A DNA stretch of 43,747 bases from an uncultured bacterium (GCA_903829945.1 CAIKRV010000093.1:1-43747); one strand, 5' to 3'. Shown: positions 7,418 through 15,731, counted from the first letter of the stretch. A program made the numbers and translations. Notes: generated by a model not told the origin, from the sequence alone.

Positions 7418-8365
7418 TTACCTGGCTTTATCCAAGGTAAAGCTGAATATGGAACCTATTCCCGGAACACTGCTGACAATTATTTTTTGCTTATGGGCCT
7501 CAATAAAATGCTTAACGATAGATAAGCCTAAACCTGTGCCGCTTTGAGATCGGGAGCGACTTTTATCTACTCTGTAAAATCGCTCAAAAATTCGATGCAA
7601 ATGCTCTTCTGCAATACCCTCACCATTATCAGAAACTTCTATGCTAACCTGTGCATGTAAATCCTCAATAGTAATGGAAGTATTGCCATTTTCACGGCCG
7701 TATTTTATACTATTTCCTAATAAATTTATGAGCACTTGTTTTATTTTTTGACGGTCGGCATTAACGTATAATTCATGTTCTGCCAAGCATTTCATTTGTA
7801 GGGTAATATTTCTTCCCTTTGCCGGTAAGTCCAGAAAATCAATTACTTCTTTAACCAAATCTTTTATATTAAAACTGGAGTATTCTATATGTACCTCCCC
7901 GGATTCAATCATGGAAATGGTCACCAAATCTTCTACTAAAGAACTAATATGATCAATATTACGAGCTGCTTTTTGAAGAAATTTTACATTAACTTCTTCA
8001 TCATTCATAGCACCTTCTAATAAGGTATAGACATACCCTTGAATATTAAAAATAGGTGAGCGTAATTCATGGGCCACATTTCCGAGAAATTCCTTTCGGA
8101 ATTGCTCCAACTCTTTCAAATTATCAATTTCACTGGTTTTTTCATTTATCAGCCTTTTAACAGAGCGTTCCAAACCATCCAAATCATAATAATTTGAAAT
8201 AGTATTATCGGCTGATTTTTTCTTGAGGGATTTCTCAATTTCTCCGGCGATATGCTTTATTTTACCCAAATAATGCCTGCGAACGAAATAATAGGCAATA
8301 AGAAGTCCAACGATTACTCCGCTAAAAATAAGGAGAAAGGTAAATATAGAAAGAGAGGATTCCAA
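7418..8365 (-). CDS. Membrane histidine kinase, PhoR-like, without sensor domain
   Basis: Sensor kinase that autophosphorylates on a histidine and passes phosphate to the regulator encoded 36 bp upstream. 315 aa: one N-terminal membrane helix (~8-28), a short linker (~30-90), then the HisKA H-box GNVAHELRSP with H99, and HATPase_c with N-box NLLGNSIKYG (N218), G1 DNGEG (246-250), F-box FERFYRVDKS, G2 GTGLG (276-280). There is no periplasmic loop, PAS or recognisable HAMP domain, so the input must come through the membrane helix, the linker or a partner. PhoR of other phyla normally has a PAS domain; what this kinase senses cannot be inferred. Confidence 0.93.
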   Translation of the reverse strand: MESSLSIFTFLLIFSGVIVGLLIAYYFVRRHYLGKIKHIAGEIEKSLKKKSADNTISNYYDLDGLERSVKRLINEKTSEIDNLKELEQFRKEFLGNVAHELRSPIFNIQGYVYTLLEGAMNDEEVNVKFLQKAARNIDHISSLVEDLVTISMIESGEVHIEYSSFNIKDLVKEVIDFLDLPAKGRNITLQMKCLAEHELYVNADRQKIKQVLINLLGNSIKYGRENGNTSITIEDLHAQVSIEVSDNGEGIAEEHLHRIFERFYRVDKSRSRSQSGTGLGLSIVKHFIEAHKQKIIVSSVPGIGSIFSFTLDKAR

Positions 8366-8401
8366 ATGCAGTATTTGCAGCGAAGTTAAAAAAGAAAAGT
8401 A

Positions 8402-9082
8402 TTAAGATTCGAATTTATATCCAATTCCCTTAATGGTCTTGATACTTTCAGGGTCAATCTTTTCTCTTATTTTGCGGATATGCACATCCACCGTTCTATC
8501 GCCTACAAAAACTTCATTACCCCAAACTTGCTCCAATAATTTATCACGACTGAAAACCTTGCCCGGATGAGCGGCCAAAAGATAAAGTAGTTCAAATTCT
8601 TTGCGAGCAAAATGCAATTTTTGACCTTTATAAGTCACCTCATAGGAATTGCGGTCAATCAGTAAATCGCCCATATCCAAATGAGTGGATTCAGCTTCAT
8701 CCTTATTCTTTCTTTTGAATATGGCTTTTATTCTACTGAGCAATGCACCCGGTTTAATGGGTTTATTAATATAATCATCAGCACCGGCACTGAAACCTGC
8801 AATTTCAGAGTATTCTTCTATCCTTGCAGTTAGAAAAATAATATGGGATTCTGCAAGCTTTTTATTTTTACGAATTTCCTGACAAGTGGTGATACCATCC
8901 ATTTCAGGCATCATGACGTCAAGAAGAATCAATTCCGGCAAGTATTTATCCGCAACTTTCAATGCTTCCTTACCGTTTGGCGCTGAATAAACTGTATAAC
9001 CTTCCTTCTTAAGATTGTATTCAAGAAATTCTAAGATATCCGGATCATCATCAACTATCAATATTTTAGCACTCTCTTGCAT
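8402..9082 (-). CDS. OmpR/PhoB-family response regulator
   Basis: 226 aa. Receiver domain residues ~6-120 with acidic pocket DDD (11-13), phospho-acceptor D55 in LILLDVMMPEMDG, T85 and K107 in NKPIKPG. Winged-helix DNA-binding domain ~130-226 (FELLYLLAAHPGKVFSRDKLL, DRTVDVHIRKIREKI, IKGIGYKFE). Once phosphorylated by the adjacent kinase it should bind direct-repeat DNA and regulate transcription. It is the first gene of the pair, 36 bp before the kinase. Directly upstream, on the same strand, lie the two small-RNA-like elements at 9240-9700, whose shared upstream blocks are candidate targets (inference). Confidence 0.94.
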   Translation of the reverse strand: MQESAKILIVDDDPDILEFLEYNLKKEGYTVYSAPNGKEALKVADKYLPELILLDVMMPEMDGITTCQEIRKNKKLAESHIIFLTARIEEYSEIAGFSAGADDYINKPIKPGALLSRIKAIFKRKNKDEAESTHLDMGDLLIDRNSYEVTYKGQKLHFARKEFELLYLLAAHPGKVFSRDKLLEQVWGNEVFVGDRTVDVHIRKIREKIDPESIKTIKGIGYKFES

Positions 9083-9207
9083 TAGTTTATTTTTATTTAA
9101 CCAATATTTTACTGCAAAATTCCGTAAAAGCCATCGAATTGTGCACGCCCGAATATTAGCTTATTGTTAATTCTATTCAATATTGGTGATAATAAGTTAA
9201 CATATCA

Positions 9208-9215
9208 CAAATTTA
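9208..9215 (-). promoter_or_regulatory. -7 box TAAATTTG ahead of the two-component operon
   Basis: Perfect TAnnTTTG on the minus strand, 126 bases upstream of the response-regulator start and just downstream of the terminator of element A. The operon therefore has its own promoter, insulated from the small RNA genes. Confidence 0.45.
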
Positions 9216-9239
9216 ATGCTAAAAATTGCCTTAAAAGAG

Positions 9240-9268
9240 AAAAAGGGCGAAACTTGTGGTCTCACCCT
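9240..9268 (-). terminator. Intrinsic terminator of small RNA A
   Basis: In minus-strand RNA: AGGGUGAGAC (9268-9259), loop CACAA, GUUUCGCCCU (9253-9244), then a run of U to 9240. Ten pairs include two G-U wobbles. Confidence 0.85.
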
Positions 9269-9330
9269 CTTCCATTGCCAAAATATCAAAACTACAACTG
9301 CCTATGAAAAAATCTTATTTTCAACTTAAT
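9240..9330 (-). ncRNA. Candidate small RNA A (about 91 nt)
   Basis: Predicted minus-strand transcript from about 9330 (5 bases after a perfect -7 box) to the U-tract at 9240. The part from 9311 down to 9240, upstream repeat edge included, is identical to element B at offset +297; the 74-bp identical block is 9238-9311. The transcript ends in a 10-bp hairpin. On the minus strand all ten positions pair (two as G-U), while on the plus strand the same two positions would be C-A mismatches. That orients the RNA. It contains no credible coding frame. The function is unknown; a regulatory small RNA is my inference. I do not recognise an Rfam family. Confidence 0.6.
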
Positions 9331-9334
9331 GATT

Positions 9335-9342
9335 CAAAGTTA
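9335..9342 (-). promoter_or_regulatory. -7 box TAACTTTG of small RNA A
   Basis: Perfect TAnnTTTG at exactly the same place in the element as the box of copy B (offset 297), inside an otherwise diverged 59-bp segment. That conservation argues it is used. No good -33 TTTG is visible. Confidence 0.6.
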
Positions 9343-9370
9343 ATCTACATTATTTATTAAATAAATACTA

Positions 9371-9404
9371 AAATTTCAAAATTCTTACGCTTTCAAAACT
9401 AAAT
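9371..9404 (-). promoter_or_regulatory. Conserved upstream block of small RNA A
   Basis: This block is shared with 9668-9700. On the minus strand it has two TTTTGAAA copies with a 17-bp period around GCGTAAGA. It would lie about -41 to -74 from the predicted start, where an activator could bind. The regulator is unknown; the neighbouring response regulator is a candidate. Confidence 0.5.
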
Positions 9405-9536
9405 TTATAATTTGAAAACATTTTTAAAGGCTTGGGTTTTCCTAATTGTATATTGTTGATATTATATATGTTAGTAATATATTTCAGGCACTTAATAAAA
9501 ATTCAAAATCTTTAAAAACTTCGACTCCTAAAAAAG

Positions 9537-9565
9537 AAAAAGGGCGAAACTTGTGGTCTCACCCT
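9537..9565 (-). terminator. Intrinsic terminator of small RNA B
   Basis: Identical hairpin to that of element A: arms 9556-9565 and 9541-9550, loop 9551-9555, U-tract 9541-9537. A second run of U follows one base later. Confidence 0.85.
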
Positions 9566-9627
9566 CTTCCATTGCCAAAATATCAAAACTACAACTGCCT
9601 ATGAAAAATGTGTTAAACTTAATTAAC
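9537..9627 (-). ncRNA. Candidate small RNA B (about 91 nt)
   Basis: Same design as element A, shifted by exactly 297 bp: perfect -7 box, a diverged 5' part of about 18 nt, then a 3' part identical to A down to the terminator. The identical block in this copy is 9535-9608. The 5' ends of the two RNAs differ, so they could have different targets or conditions while sharing the 3' body. The copy lies upstream of A on the same strand and would be transcribed separately because its terminator is intact. Confidence 0.6.
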
Positions 9628-9631
9628 GATA

Positions 9632-9639
9632 CAAAGATA
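9632..9639 (-). promoter_or_regulatory. -7 box TATCTTTG of small RNA B
   Basis: Perfect TAnnTTTG at the position equivalent to the box of element A. The two variable bases differ between copies while the six consensus bases are kept. Confidence 0.6.
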
Positions 9640-9667
9640 TCACCTATTGAAGCTACTTAAAAGGACG

Positions 9668-9700
9668 AAATTTCAAAAATCTTACGCTTTCAAAATTAAT
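9668..9700 (-). promoter_or_regulatory. Conserved upstream block of small RNA B
   Basis: Near-identical to 9371-9404: TTTTGAAA, GCGTAAGA, TTTTGAAA with the same 17-bp period. The sequence between this block and the -7 box is not conserved, so the block is conserved on its own account. Confidence 0.5.
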
Positions 9701-9775
9701 ATGATTTCTACATGACTTTTGAAATAACTTTATACCTGAATATGAAGCACTTGTTTACTTTATAAGATACTGATT

Positions 9776-10201
9776 ATGATAACGATTGACAAAATAACCA
9801 CCACTGAAGCCTTGGAATGGGCCTTTGAAATTAGAAAAAAAGTATTTGTCATTGAGCAACAGGTGGACCCTGCTGAAGAATACGATGAGTTTGAAGTCGT
9901 ATCCACCCACTATTTGGCGTTTCAAGATGGACATCCCGTTGGAACTGCTCGGTGGAGAACTACCGACCAAGGCGTAAAACTGGAACGATTTGCAGTTTTG
10001 GAAGGTGCGAGAAACGAAGGAGTCGGGACACACTTAGTAAAACGTTGCCTGCAAGATATTCCAAAAGACCAAGGCAAAATTTACCTGCATGCCCAAATAC
10101 AAGTCATTCCGTTTTATGAATTATTGGGTTTTGAAGTTAGCGGTGAAGAATTTATTGAGGCGAATATCCGACACAAAAAAATGATATATAAGGAAGCATA
10201 A
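9776..10201 (+). CDS. GNAT N-acetyltransferase, ElaA/YjcF-like
   Basis: Transfers an acetyl group from acetyl-CoA to an amine of an unknown substrate. 141 aa, the usual size of the single-domain group. Residues 14-31 (EWAFEIRKKVFVIEQQVD) match the ElaA/YjcF N terminus. Motif A with the acetyl-CoA loop is ERFAVLEGARNEGVGTHLV, with R/N-x-G-x-G at 79-84. FYELLGFEVSGEEF near the end is the usual motif-B region. The next gene, menD, converges with a 4-base gap and no terminator between. Upstream is the small-RNA region, transcribed divergently. Confidence 0.88.
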   Translation: MITIDKITTTEALEWAFEIRKKVFVIEQQVDPAEEYDEFEVVSTHYLAFQDGHPVGTARWRTTDQGVKLERFAVLEGARNEGVGTHLVKRCLQDIPKDQGKIYLHAQIQVIPFYELLGFEVSGEEFIEANIRHKKMIYKEA

Positions 10202-10205
10202 TTTA

Positions 10206-11882
10206 CTATTTCCCCTGGATCTTCTTTTTAATTTCCCCTAAACTGAGGTTATTTTTAAATTTCAATTCAAGGATACTTACCTTGGTATTTACCTTAAAAA
10301 ACTCCGTTAAGGCGCTATTCAGTTGCTTATCATTTTCTGCACTAAAATAGGTTGCATTAAAATGCTTAGCAAGGGATTCAAAGTTTAAATTTTGCTCTGT
10401 TACAAAATATTCATTCAATTCCGCTTGAACACTGGCACCGGGTAAGGATTCAAAAATTCTTCCTCCAAAATTATTGAGAATAACAATTTTTAAATTACCC
10501 TTTAAATATTTATTCCATAAGCCATTACTATCATACATAAAGCTTAAGTCGCCTAAAAATAAAATATGCATACGTTCATCAGTCATGGAATGACCCGCTG
10601 CCGAACTCACAGAACCGTCTATTCCGCTGGTTCCTCTATTTGCATAAATTTCTGAGAAGGCACTAAAATATGGGAATGAGGTTAAATGTCTAATGGCTAA
10701 ACTATTTCCTATATGTAATATGCTTCGCTCGGGTACAGCTTTAAGTATTTTCCAGCAAGCCGCAGATTCCGAAAAAGGGATTTTTTTAAAGCCCTTTTCA
10801 ACCATATCACGCATTTCCTCCTCCACTTGCTGCCACATAGCGGCATATTTTTTATTGAAGCTAATTCCTGCTTCCAATAGAGCATGAAAAAATTCGTTGG
10901 CAGGTGCAGGTATATGTACATTTAAGTGCTGATAGGTATCTGCTGCCAAATTTCCCAAACCTATATGCCAATGTTCTTGAATTTGCTTTTTGCGCAGGAA
11001 GTTTTTAACATGCTTGGATACTATGGGGCCTCCTATGCTTATAACTAGTTCAGGACATAGGGTATTTAGATGTTTATTTTTTTCAATATCGCAGAATAAA
11101 TCAGTATGGAGAAGAACTCCTTTTACATCATGCAAATTACTGCTTACATCTGCCATTAAACATAAATTTGGCATTTGTTCCAATAATCGAATTAATTTGG
11201 CATCCGGAACATGCATCCCTGCCACCACCAATATTTTTTTATAAGTACGAATCTTATTGATAAATTCTTTAGGAAGGGTATATTTCGCATTTAGATTTTC
11301 CCTAAGAATCAATTTGGGCGCAGGAAAAGAATTAATAGTATTGAGCATGTATAGCGGCTCGCGTAAGGGAACATTAATATGAACGGGGCCCATTTTTCCT
11401 TCTTTGGCAACAATAAGTGCCTCATTCATTTGTCTTTGCGAATGCCAAATGCTTTCAGTGATTGTAAAATCCAAAGGTAAATTTGCAAAATATTTAATGT
11501 GTTTGCCGTAAATATTTTCTTGATAAATGCTTTGATTATCTGCTTGGGCTATCCATTCCGGCGGTCTATCGGCAGTAATTACAATTAAAGGTAATTCACA
11601 AAAAAAAGCTTCTGCCACGGCAGGCGCATAATTGAGCGCAGCAGTACCCGATGTACATACTAATACCACCGGAGATTGTGTTTGTCTGGCAATACCCAAG
11701 GCGGTATAAGCAGCAGAACGCTCATCCGTCAACACAAAATGTGTTATTTTTTCATTCCGCATGATGGATAAAGCCAACGGAGCACTTCGGCTACCTGGAG
11801 AAAGTACCGCGTATTTTACTCCATGTGCCGCACAAATTTCAGTCAATTGCGCAAGCGCTATATAAGTTGATTCAATACTCAT
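10206..11882 (-). CDS. menD: 2-succinyl-5-enolpyruvyl-6-hydroxy-3-cyclohexene-1-carboxylate synthase
   Basis: Thiamine-diphosphate enzyme that joins 2-oxoglutarate and isochorismate, the first committed step of menaquinone synthesis. 558 aa, normal for MenD. The N-terminal Pyr domain shows SPGSRSAPLAL (28-38) and the TPP-activating glutamate E54 in LTDERSAAYTALG, then CTSGTAALNYAPAVAEA. The C-terminal PP domain has the TPP/Mg motif LGDLSFMYDSNGLWN and LKIVILNNFGGRIF. The product of the upstream menF gene (44 bp gap, same strand) is its substrate, so menF-menD form an operon. The other men genes are not in the window. Confidence 0.96.
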   Translation of the reverse strand: MSIESTYIALAQLTEICAAHGVKYAVLSPGSRSAPLALSIMRNEKITHFVLTDERSAAYTALGIARQTQSPVVLVCTSGTAALNYAPAVAEAFFCELPLIVITADRPPEWIAQADNQSIYQENIYGKHIKYFANLPLDFTITESIWHSQRQMNEALIVAKEGKMGPVHINVPLREPLYMLNTINSFPAPKLILRENLNAKYTLPKEFINKIRTYKKILVVAGMHVPDAKLIRLLEQMPNLCLMADVSSNLHDVKGVLLHTDLFCDIEKNKHLNTLCPELVISIGGPIVSKHVKNFLRKKQIQEHWHIGLGNLAADTYQHLNVHIPAPANEFFHALLEAGISFNKKYAAMWQQVEEEMRDMVEKGFKKIPFSESAACWKILKAVPERSILHIGNSLAIRHLTSFPYFSAFSEIYANRGTSGIDGSVSSAAGHSMTDERMHILFLGDLSFMYDSNGLWNKYLKGNLKIVILNNFGGRIFESLPGASVQAELNEYFVTEQNLNFESLAKHFNATYFSAENDKQLNSALTEFFKVNTKVSILELKFKNNLSLGEIKKKIQGK

Positions 11883-11926
11883 TTATAGATGGTCTTACTG
11901 GCACGAATATAAGTACAATTAAAATA

Positions 11927-12949
11927 CTAGGAAGGTAATACATTCTTGAGGGTTTTCATTTTATTTTGAGTTTCTTTCCATTCTTTATCGGGATCAGAGC
12001 CATTTACAATACCACCTCCGGCATAAAGCAAAGCGTTGGACTGATTTAATTCCATGCATCTTAAATTTACAAATAGCGCTATATTATTTTGTTTAATGCT
12101 GCCAAGAAAACCGGAATATAAGCGACGATCATACTTTTCATTGTTCAGAATAAAATCCATGGCTTCACGCGTAGGAATTCCGCAAATGGCCGGCGTAGGA
12201 TGTAATTCAAAAGCCAATTTAATGGCAGAAAAATCCTCCTTTAATAAAGCTTTAAAATAAGTAACAATATGTTCTAGTTTTCCAGCTTGACGTATGCCTT
12301 GTACCAAAGAAACATCGGTACAGTATTTTTCTAAGATTTCCTTGATATAATCTTTTACCAAAAGTTGTTCATTAAACTCCTTTTCGGTAAAAGATGTATC
12401 TTCAGCGTTATTCTGAAGTCGCGTACCGGCCAAGGCCATGGTATGAACTATATTTTGCTGCACATTTAATAATACTTCCGGGCTAGCGCCTATCCAAGTA
12501 CCAAAAACAGGTACACTTATTAAGTAAGTAAAAGCATCAGGATAGGTAATACATAAATCCTTAAAATAAGAAAGCACGTTAAATTTTGATGGGAGCTTTA
12601 TCCATTCGCAACGGGATAAAACCACCTTTTTTAAACGACCTAAGGCAATGGTATCAATGCCTTTATTGATGTAATCAGTATATTCTTCCAAGGAATTACA
12701 ATGGTTTTGAAAAGGCTCATTATAATGTAAATCTAATGCCTGCTCGGTAGAAAGTCTGGACAAGGGGATTATTTGCTCCTCTTCGGGAAGAATAATATAT
12801 TGTTCCTCTTCTTTATTAAAAGGAGCAATCAGGAAGCCTTCATCACCCGGATTATAGAGTTGCAAATTGCCCTTAAGTTGCACGATAGTATCTTCTAAGG
12901 GAAGATGATATAAGACGGTTCCTTTCAACATTTTGTACAAAGTTCGCAT
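11927..12949 (-). CDS. menF: Isochorismate synthase
   Basis: Converts chorismate to isochorismate with Mg2+. The chorismate-binding fold is clear: GASPEVLLNV, MALAGTRLQNN, ELHPTPAICGIPTREA, YDRRLYSGFLG, YAGGGIVNGSDPDKEW. There is no glutaminase partner and a menD gene follows, which favours MenF over anthranilate or aminodeoxychorismate synthase. I chose the Met at 12947-12949 (340 aa). A longer open frame reaches 13018 but overlaps the divergent gene at 13009. A shorter start at 12931 (334 aa) is also possible and has a 7/8 match to TAnnTTTG just before it (12938-12945). Confidence 0.93.
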   Translation of the reverse strand: MRTLYKMLKGTVLYHLPLEDTIVQLKGNLQLYNPGDEGFLIAPFNKEEEQYIILPEEEQIIPLSRLSTEQALDLHYNEPFQNHCNSLEEYTDYINKGIDTIALGRLKKVVLSRCEWIKLPSKFNVLSYFKDLCITYPDAFTYLISVPVFGTWIGASPEVLLNVQQNIVHTMALAGTRLQNNAEDTSFTEKEFNEQLLVKDYIKEILEKYCTDVSLVQGIRQAGKLEHIVTYFKALLKEDFSAIKLAFELHPTPAICGIPTREAMDFILNNEKYDRRLYSGFLGSIKQNNIALFVNLRCMELNQSNALLYAGGGIVNGSDPDKEWKETQNKMKTLKNVLPS

Positions 12950-12964
12950 TTTTCCGTATTTTCG
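12932..12964 (+). promoter_or_regulatory. Promoter of the DUF5723/OmpA gene
   Basis: TTTG (12932-12935), 21 bases, then TATTTTCG (12957-12964), a 7/8 match to TAnnTTTG. The spacing fits the Bacteroidetes -33/-7 promoter. It overlaps the start region of divergent menF, so the two may interfere. Confidence 0.55.
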
Positions 12965-13008
12965 CAACCAGTTTATAGGATCAATTAATAAAACTAAACA
13001 TTTTAGAT

Positions 13009-15546
13009 ATGAAGTCAAAAATCATTGCACTGTTTTACCTGCTTATCCTCGCAGGTTTCTCTGCAAAAGCTCAAGATATCATGGGCTTTAATACGGGAAA
13101 CTATGCAGGAATTAGCGGGATTGACCTCAATCCTGCCAGTATCGCTGATAGCCGATATAAGTTTGATATGGGCGTAGGAGTAGGATTCACGTTTACTAAT
13201 AATTACATTGGATTAGGCAGTAAAGAGCTGTTTAATGGTAATGCATTTTCAAAAGCAGCCACCGGTGATCACACGGTATCTACTTATTTACCGAATGGAG
13301 ATTTTTCAGTAAATGAATATGATGCGAACGGCAAATTTGTAAAGAGTAAAATTTATTTACAAAAGAGTTCAAACAGTTCAAATAAAATGATCTACCAATC
13401 GGCAAGTTTAACCTTGCCTTCCTTTATGGTTTCCTTATCCAAAACTGCTGCTTTGGCATTTACTTGGAATATCAGGGAAATTATGAACCTTGATAATTTA
13501 ACGCCAAACTTGGCTGAAATTGCCTACTACGGCAATGACCCTAAGAATAAAATTGACATTACCAACTATTGGAAAAAGCAATTAAATAATGATGGCTTGG
13601 CTTTAAATACCATGGCCTGGAATGAATTTGGTTTAGGATATGCGCAAGTGATCACCTCCAAAGGTGATAATTTCCTGAAAATAGGCGGCCGTGTTAAAAT
13701 GGATTGGGGCTTAGGTTCTGCCTATTTATACGGCAATAATATGAACTATAGATGGGAAGATAAAACACATCTGGATTTATTGCAAGCACAGTTAGGCTAC
13801 GGTCACTCCGGTGGATTGGACTATGGCGGAAAGACCGGCAAAGGTTTCAGTACTTCCAACCTGACGGATATGGTTACCCATCCGGGTTTTGTATTTGATT
13901 TGGGTGCTATTTATGAATATCGTCCGGGTGATAAGAGCCAATTTGTATATAATATGGATGGTGAAACAAATTTACCTAGAAGAGATTTAAATAAATACAA
14001 ATTCAGAATTGGTGCTTCCTTGGTAGATGTAGGGGTAATTCCATATACCAAACAAGATCCATCCAATGACTTTACTGCAAACGTGACCAACTTAAATACT
14101 GCAGCAATTAAATTGGATCCAACCCTTACTCCGATTGCAGCGGTCGATAAATTATTAAAGGATTCATTTACGCTAAAGAATACTGCCAAAACTTATAATA
14201 TGGTATTACCGGCAGCATTAAGCTTCCAATTTGATTACCATTTTTACAAAGGATTTTATGCCAACCTGACCACTTATACCCATCCAAGTTTTATTTATAA
14301 AAACCAAGAGCACTTATTGCATTCCTTGGATTATTATTCATTGACGCCAAGATGGGAAAGCAAATGGTTCGGAGTGTATTTACCGATATCAGTGATCCAA
14401 ACCGGAGAATTTATGATGGGTACTACTTTGCGCCTGGGGGCACTCATTGTTGGAACCTCTGACATTACCCCATGGTTAGGCAAACAATATATACATGGAA
14501 TAGATTTACATATAGGATTTAAAGTCCCGATTTTATGGGGTAAAGGACCTAGAGATAGAGACCATGACGGGGTTTCCGATCGTAAGGATAAATGCCCAAC
14601 CGAACCGGGAACCTGGGAAAATCACGGATGCCCGCCTAATAAGAAAGTTGAGGTGAAAAAACCTGCACCTGTGGTGGCTGACCGCGATAAGGATGGAGTG
14701 CCTGATGCCTTAGATAGTTGTCCGGATGTACCAGGCTTAGCAAAACTTCATGGTTGTCCGGATAGTGATCATGATGGTATTGCTGATAAATGGGATAGAT
14801 GTCCGCATGATAGTGGTTTAGCAATATTTAATGGATGCCCTGATAAGGATGCAGACGGCATTCCTGATATAGATGATAAATGTCCAACACTTCCTGGAAC
14901 AAAAGAACATCATGGATGTCCGGATACTGATGGTGATGGTGTATTTGATGATGTAGATCTTTGCCCAACTGTTGCCGGTCCGATAGAAAATCATGGTTGT
15001 CCTTGGGGTGACCGCGACAAAGACGGGGTACCTGACAATATTGACCAATGCCCAGACCAAGCCGGTCCGGTGGAAAATCATGGTTGCCCTTGGGGTGATA
15101 AAGATGGGGACGGTGTTCCTGATAATATTGATCAATGTCCTGAAACGCCTGGTCCTGCCAGCAATCATGGTTGTCCTGTCATTGAAAAGAAAGTTCAACA
15201 TGCGTTGGATTCAGCTGTAACCGGTTTACAATTTGAAAGCGGTAAGGATGTAATTAAATCAAGTTCATACCCAGGTTTGGATAAACTAATTGATGTTTTA
15301 CAAAAGAATCCAAATTCGAAACTATTATTGGCAGGACATACCGATAATGTAGGTGATCACGCTAAAAATATGGAGTTAAGTAGATTGCGTGCTGAAGCCG
15401 TTAAGAAATACTTTACTGACAAAGGCATTGATGCAAGCCGGATAATTGTAACCTTCTTTGGCGATACCAAACCAATCGCTCCAAATACCACTGAAACCGG
15501 TAGAGCAATGAACCGCCGTGTTGCAATGAAACTAAAATTTAATTAA
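13009..15546 (+). CDS. Outer-membrane DUF5723 barrel with TSP3 repeats and OmpA domain
   Basis: 845 aa. Signal peptide 1-21 (ending SAKAQ). Residues ~22-510 are DUF5723, rich in aromatic beta-strands and typical of Bacteroidetes outer-membrane barrels (NPASIADSRYKFD near the start). Residues ~514-725 hold seven thrombospondin type-3-like calcium-binding repeats, for example DRDKDGVPDNIDQCPD followed by NHGCP, each with Asp-rich loops and paired cysteines. Residues ~735-845 are OmpA_C with LLAGHTDNVGDHAKNMELS and RRVAMKLKF, which should bind peptidoglycan. Likely role: anchoring or pore function linking outer membrane and wall (inference). Single gene with its own promoter and terminator, divergent from menF. 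Confidence 0.9.
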   Translation: MKSKIIALFYLLILAGFSAKAQDIMGFNTGNYAGISGIDLNPASIADSRYKFDMGVGVGFTFTNNYIGLGSKELFNGNAFSKAATGDHTVSTYLPNGDFSVNEYDANGKFVKSKIYLQKSSNSSNKMIYQSASLTLPSFMVSLSKTAALAFTWNIREIMNLDNLTPNLAEIAYYGNDPKNKIDITNYWKKQLNNDGLALNTMAWNEFGLGYAQVITSKGDNFLKIGGRVKMDWGLGSAYLYGNNMNYRWEDKTHLDLLQAQLGYGHSGGLDYGGKTGKGFSTSNLTDMVTHPGFVFDLGAIYEYRPGDKSQFVYNMDGETNLPRRDLNKYKFRIGASLVDVGVIPYTKQDPSNDFTANVTNLNTAAIKLDPTLTPIAAVDKLLKDSFTLKNTAKTYNMVLPAALSFQFDYHFYKGFYANLTTYTHPSFIYKNQEHLLHSLDYYSLTPRWESKWFGVYLPISVIQTGEFMMGTTLRLGALIVGTSDITPWLGKQYIHGIDLHIGFKVPILWGKGPRDRDHDGVSDRKDKCPTEPGTWENHGCPPNKKVEVKKPAPVVADRDKDGVPDALDSCPDVPGLAKLHGCPDSDHDGIADKWDRCPHDSGLAIFNGCPDKDADGIPDIDDKCPTLPGTKEHHGCPDTDGDGVFDDVDLCPTVAGPIENHGCPWGDRDKDGVPDNIDQCPDQAGPVENHGCPWGDKDGDGVPDNIDQCPETPGPASNHGCPVIEKKVQHALDSAVTGLQFESGKDVIKSSSYPGLDKLIDVLQKNPNSKLLLAGHTDNVGDHAKNMELSRLRAEAVKKYFTDKGIDASRIIVTFFGDTKPIAPNTTETGRAMNRRVAMKLKFN

Positions 15547-15560
15547 TCAATAAGATGTTT

Positions 15561-15596
15561 AAAAAAGGCTGCATGTATTTACATGCAGCCTTTTTT
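15561..15596 (+). terminator. Intrinsic terminator of the DUF5723/OmpA gene
   Basis: AAAAAAGGCTGCATGTA (15561-15577) pairs with TACATGCAGCCTTTTTT (15580-15596), followed by more T. The loop is very tight, so the top pair probably opens. Confidence 0.9.
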
Positions 15597-15731
15597 TTGG
15601 GTTTAAAGTAAATATTATTTAATCCTAGAAAAGTATCCAGAAACATTTAAGAATTTGATAAGTAGTAAGTTAATAATAAATATTAGTATCAATACTGATA
15701 TTATTATAATGAGGTAACCCAAATAAAGGGC

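Noticed and set aside
9231-9572. Minus-strand 14-codon frame starting MEEGETTS in both small RNA copies
   Set aside because: It is identical only because the DNA is identical, and it runs through the terminator hairpin and U-tract, so the transcript would end before the stop codon.
9304-9660. Two plus-strand micro-ORFs (18 and 19 codons, 9304-9360 and 9601-9660) that share MK and ND(S/T)K
   Set aside because: The shared NDSK/NDTK codons are the complement of the conserved minus-strand -7 box and its flank. The remaining codons are not conserved, so the similarity is explained without a peptide.
12950-13018. Upstream extension of menF to 13018
   Set aside because: It would overlap the start codon of the divergent DUF5723/OmpA gene and its promoter, and adds residues without family similarity.
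15640-15715. AT-rich imperfect inverted repeat between two terminators
   Set aside because: Arms are interrupted and consist almost only of A and T; chance is a sufficient explanation.
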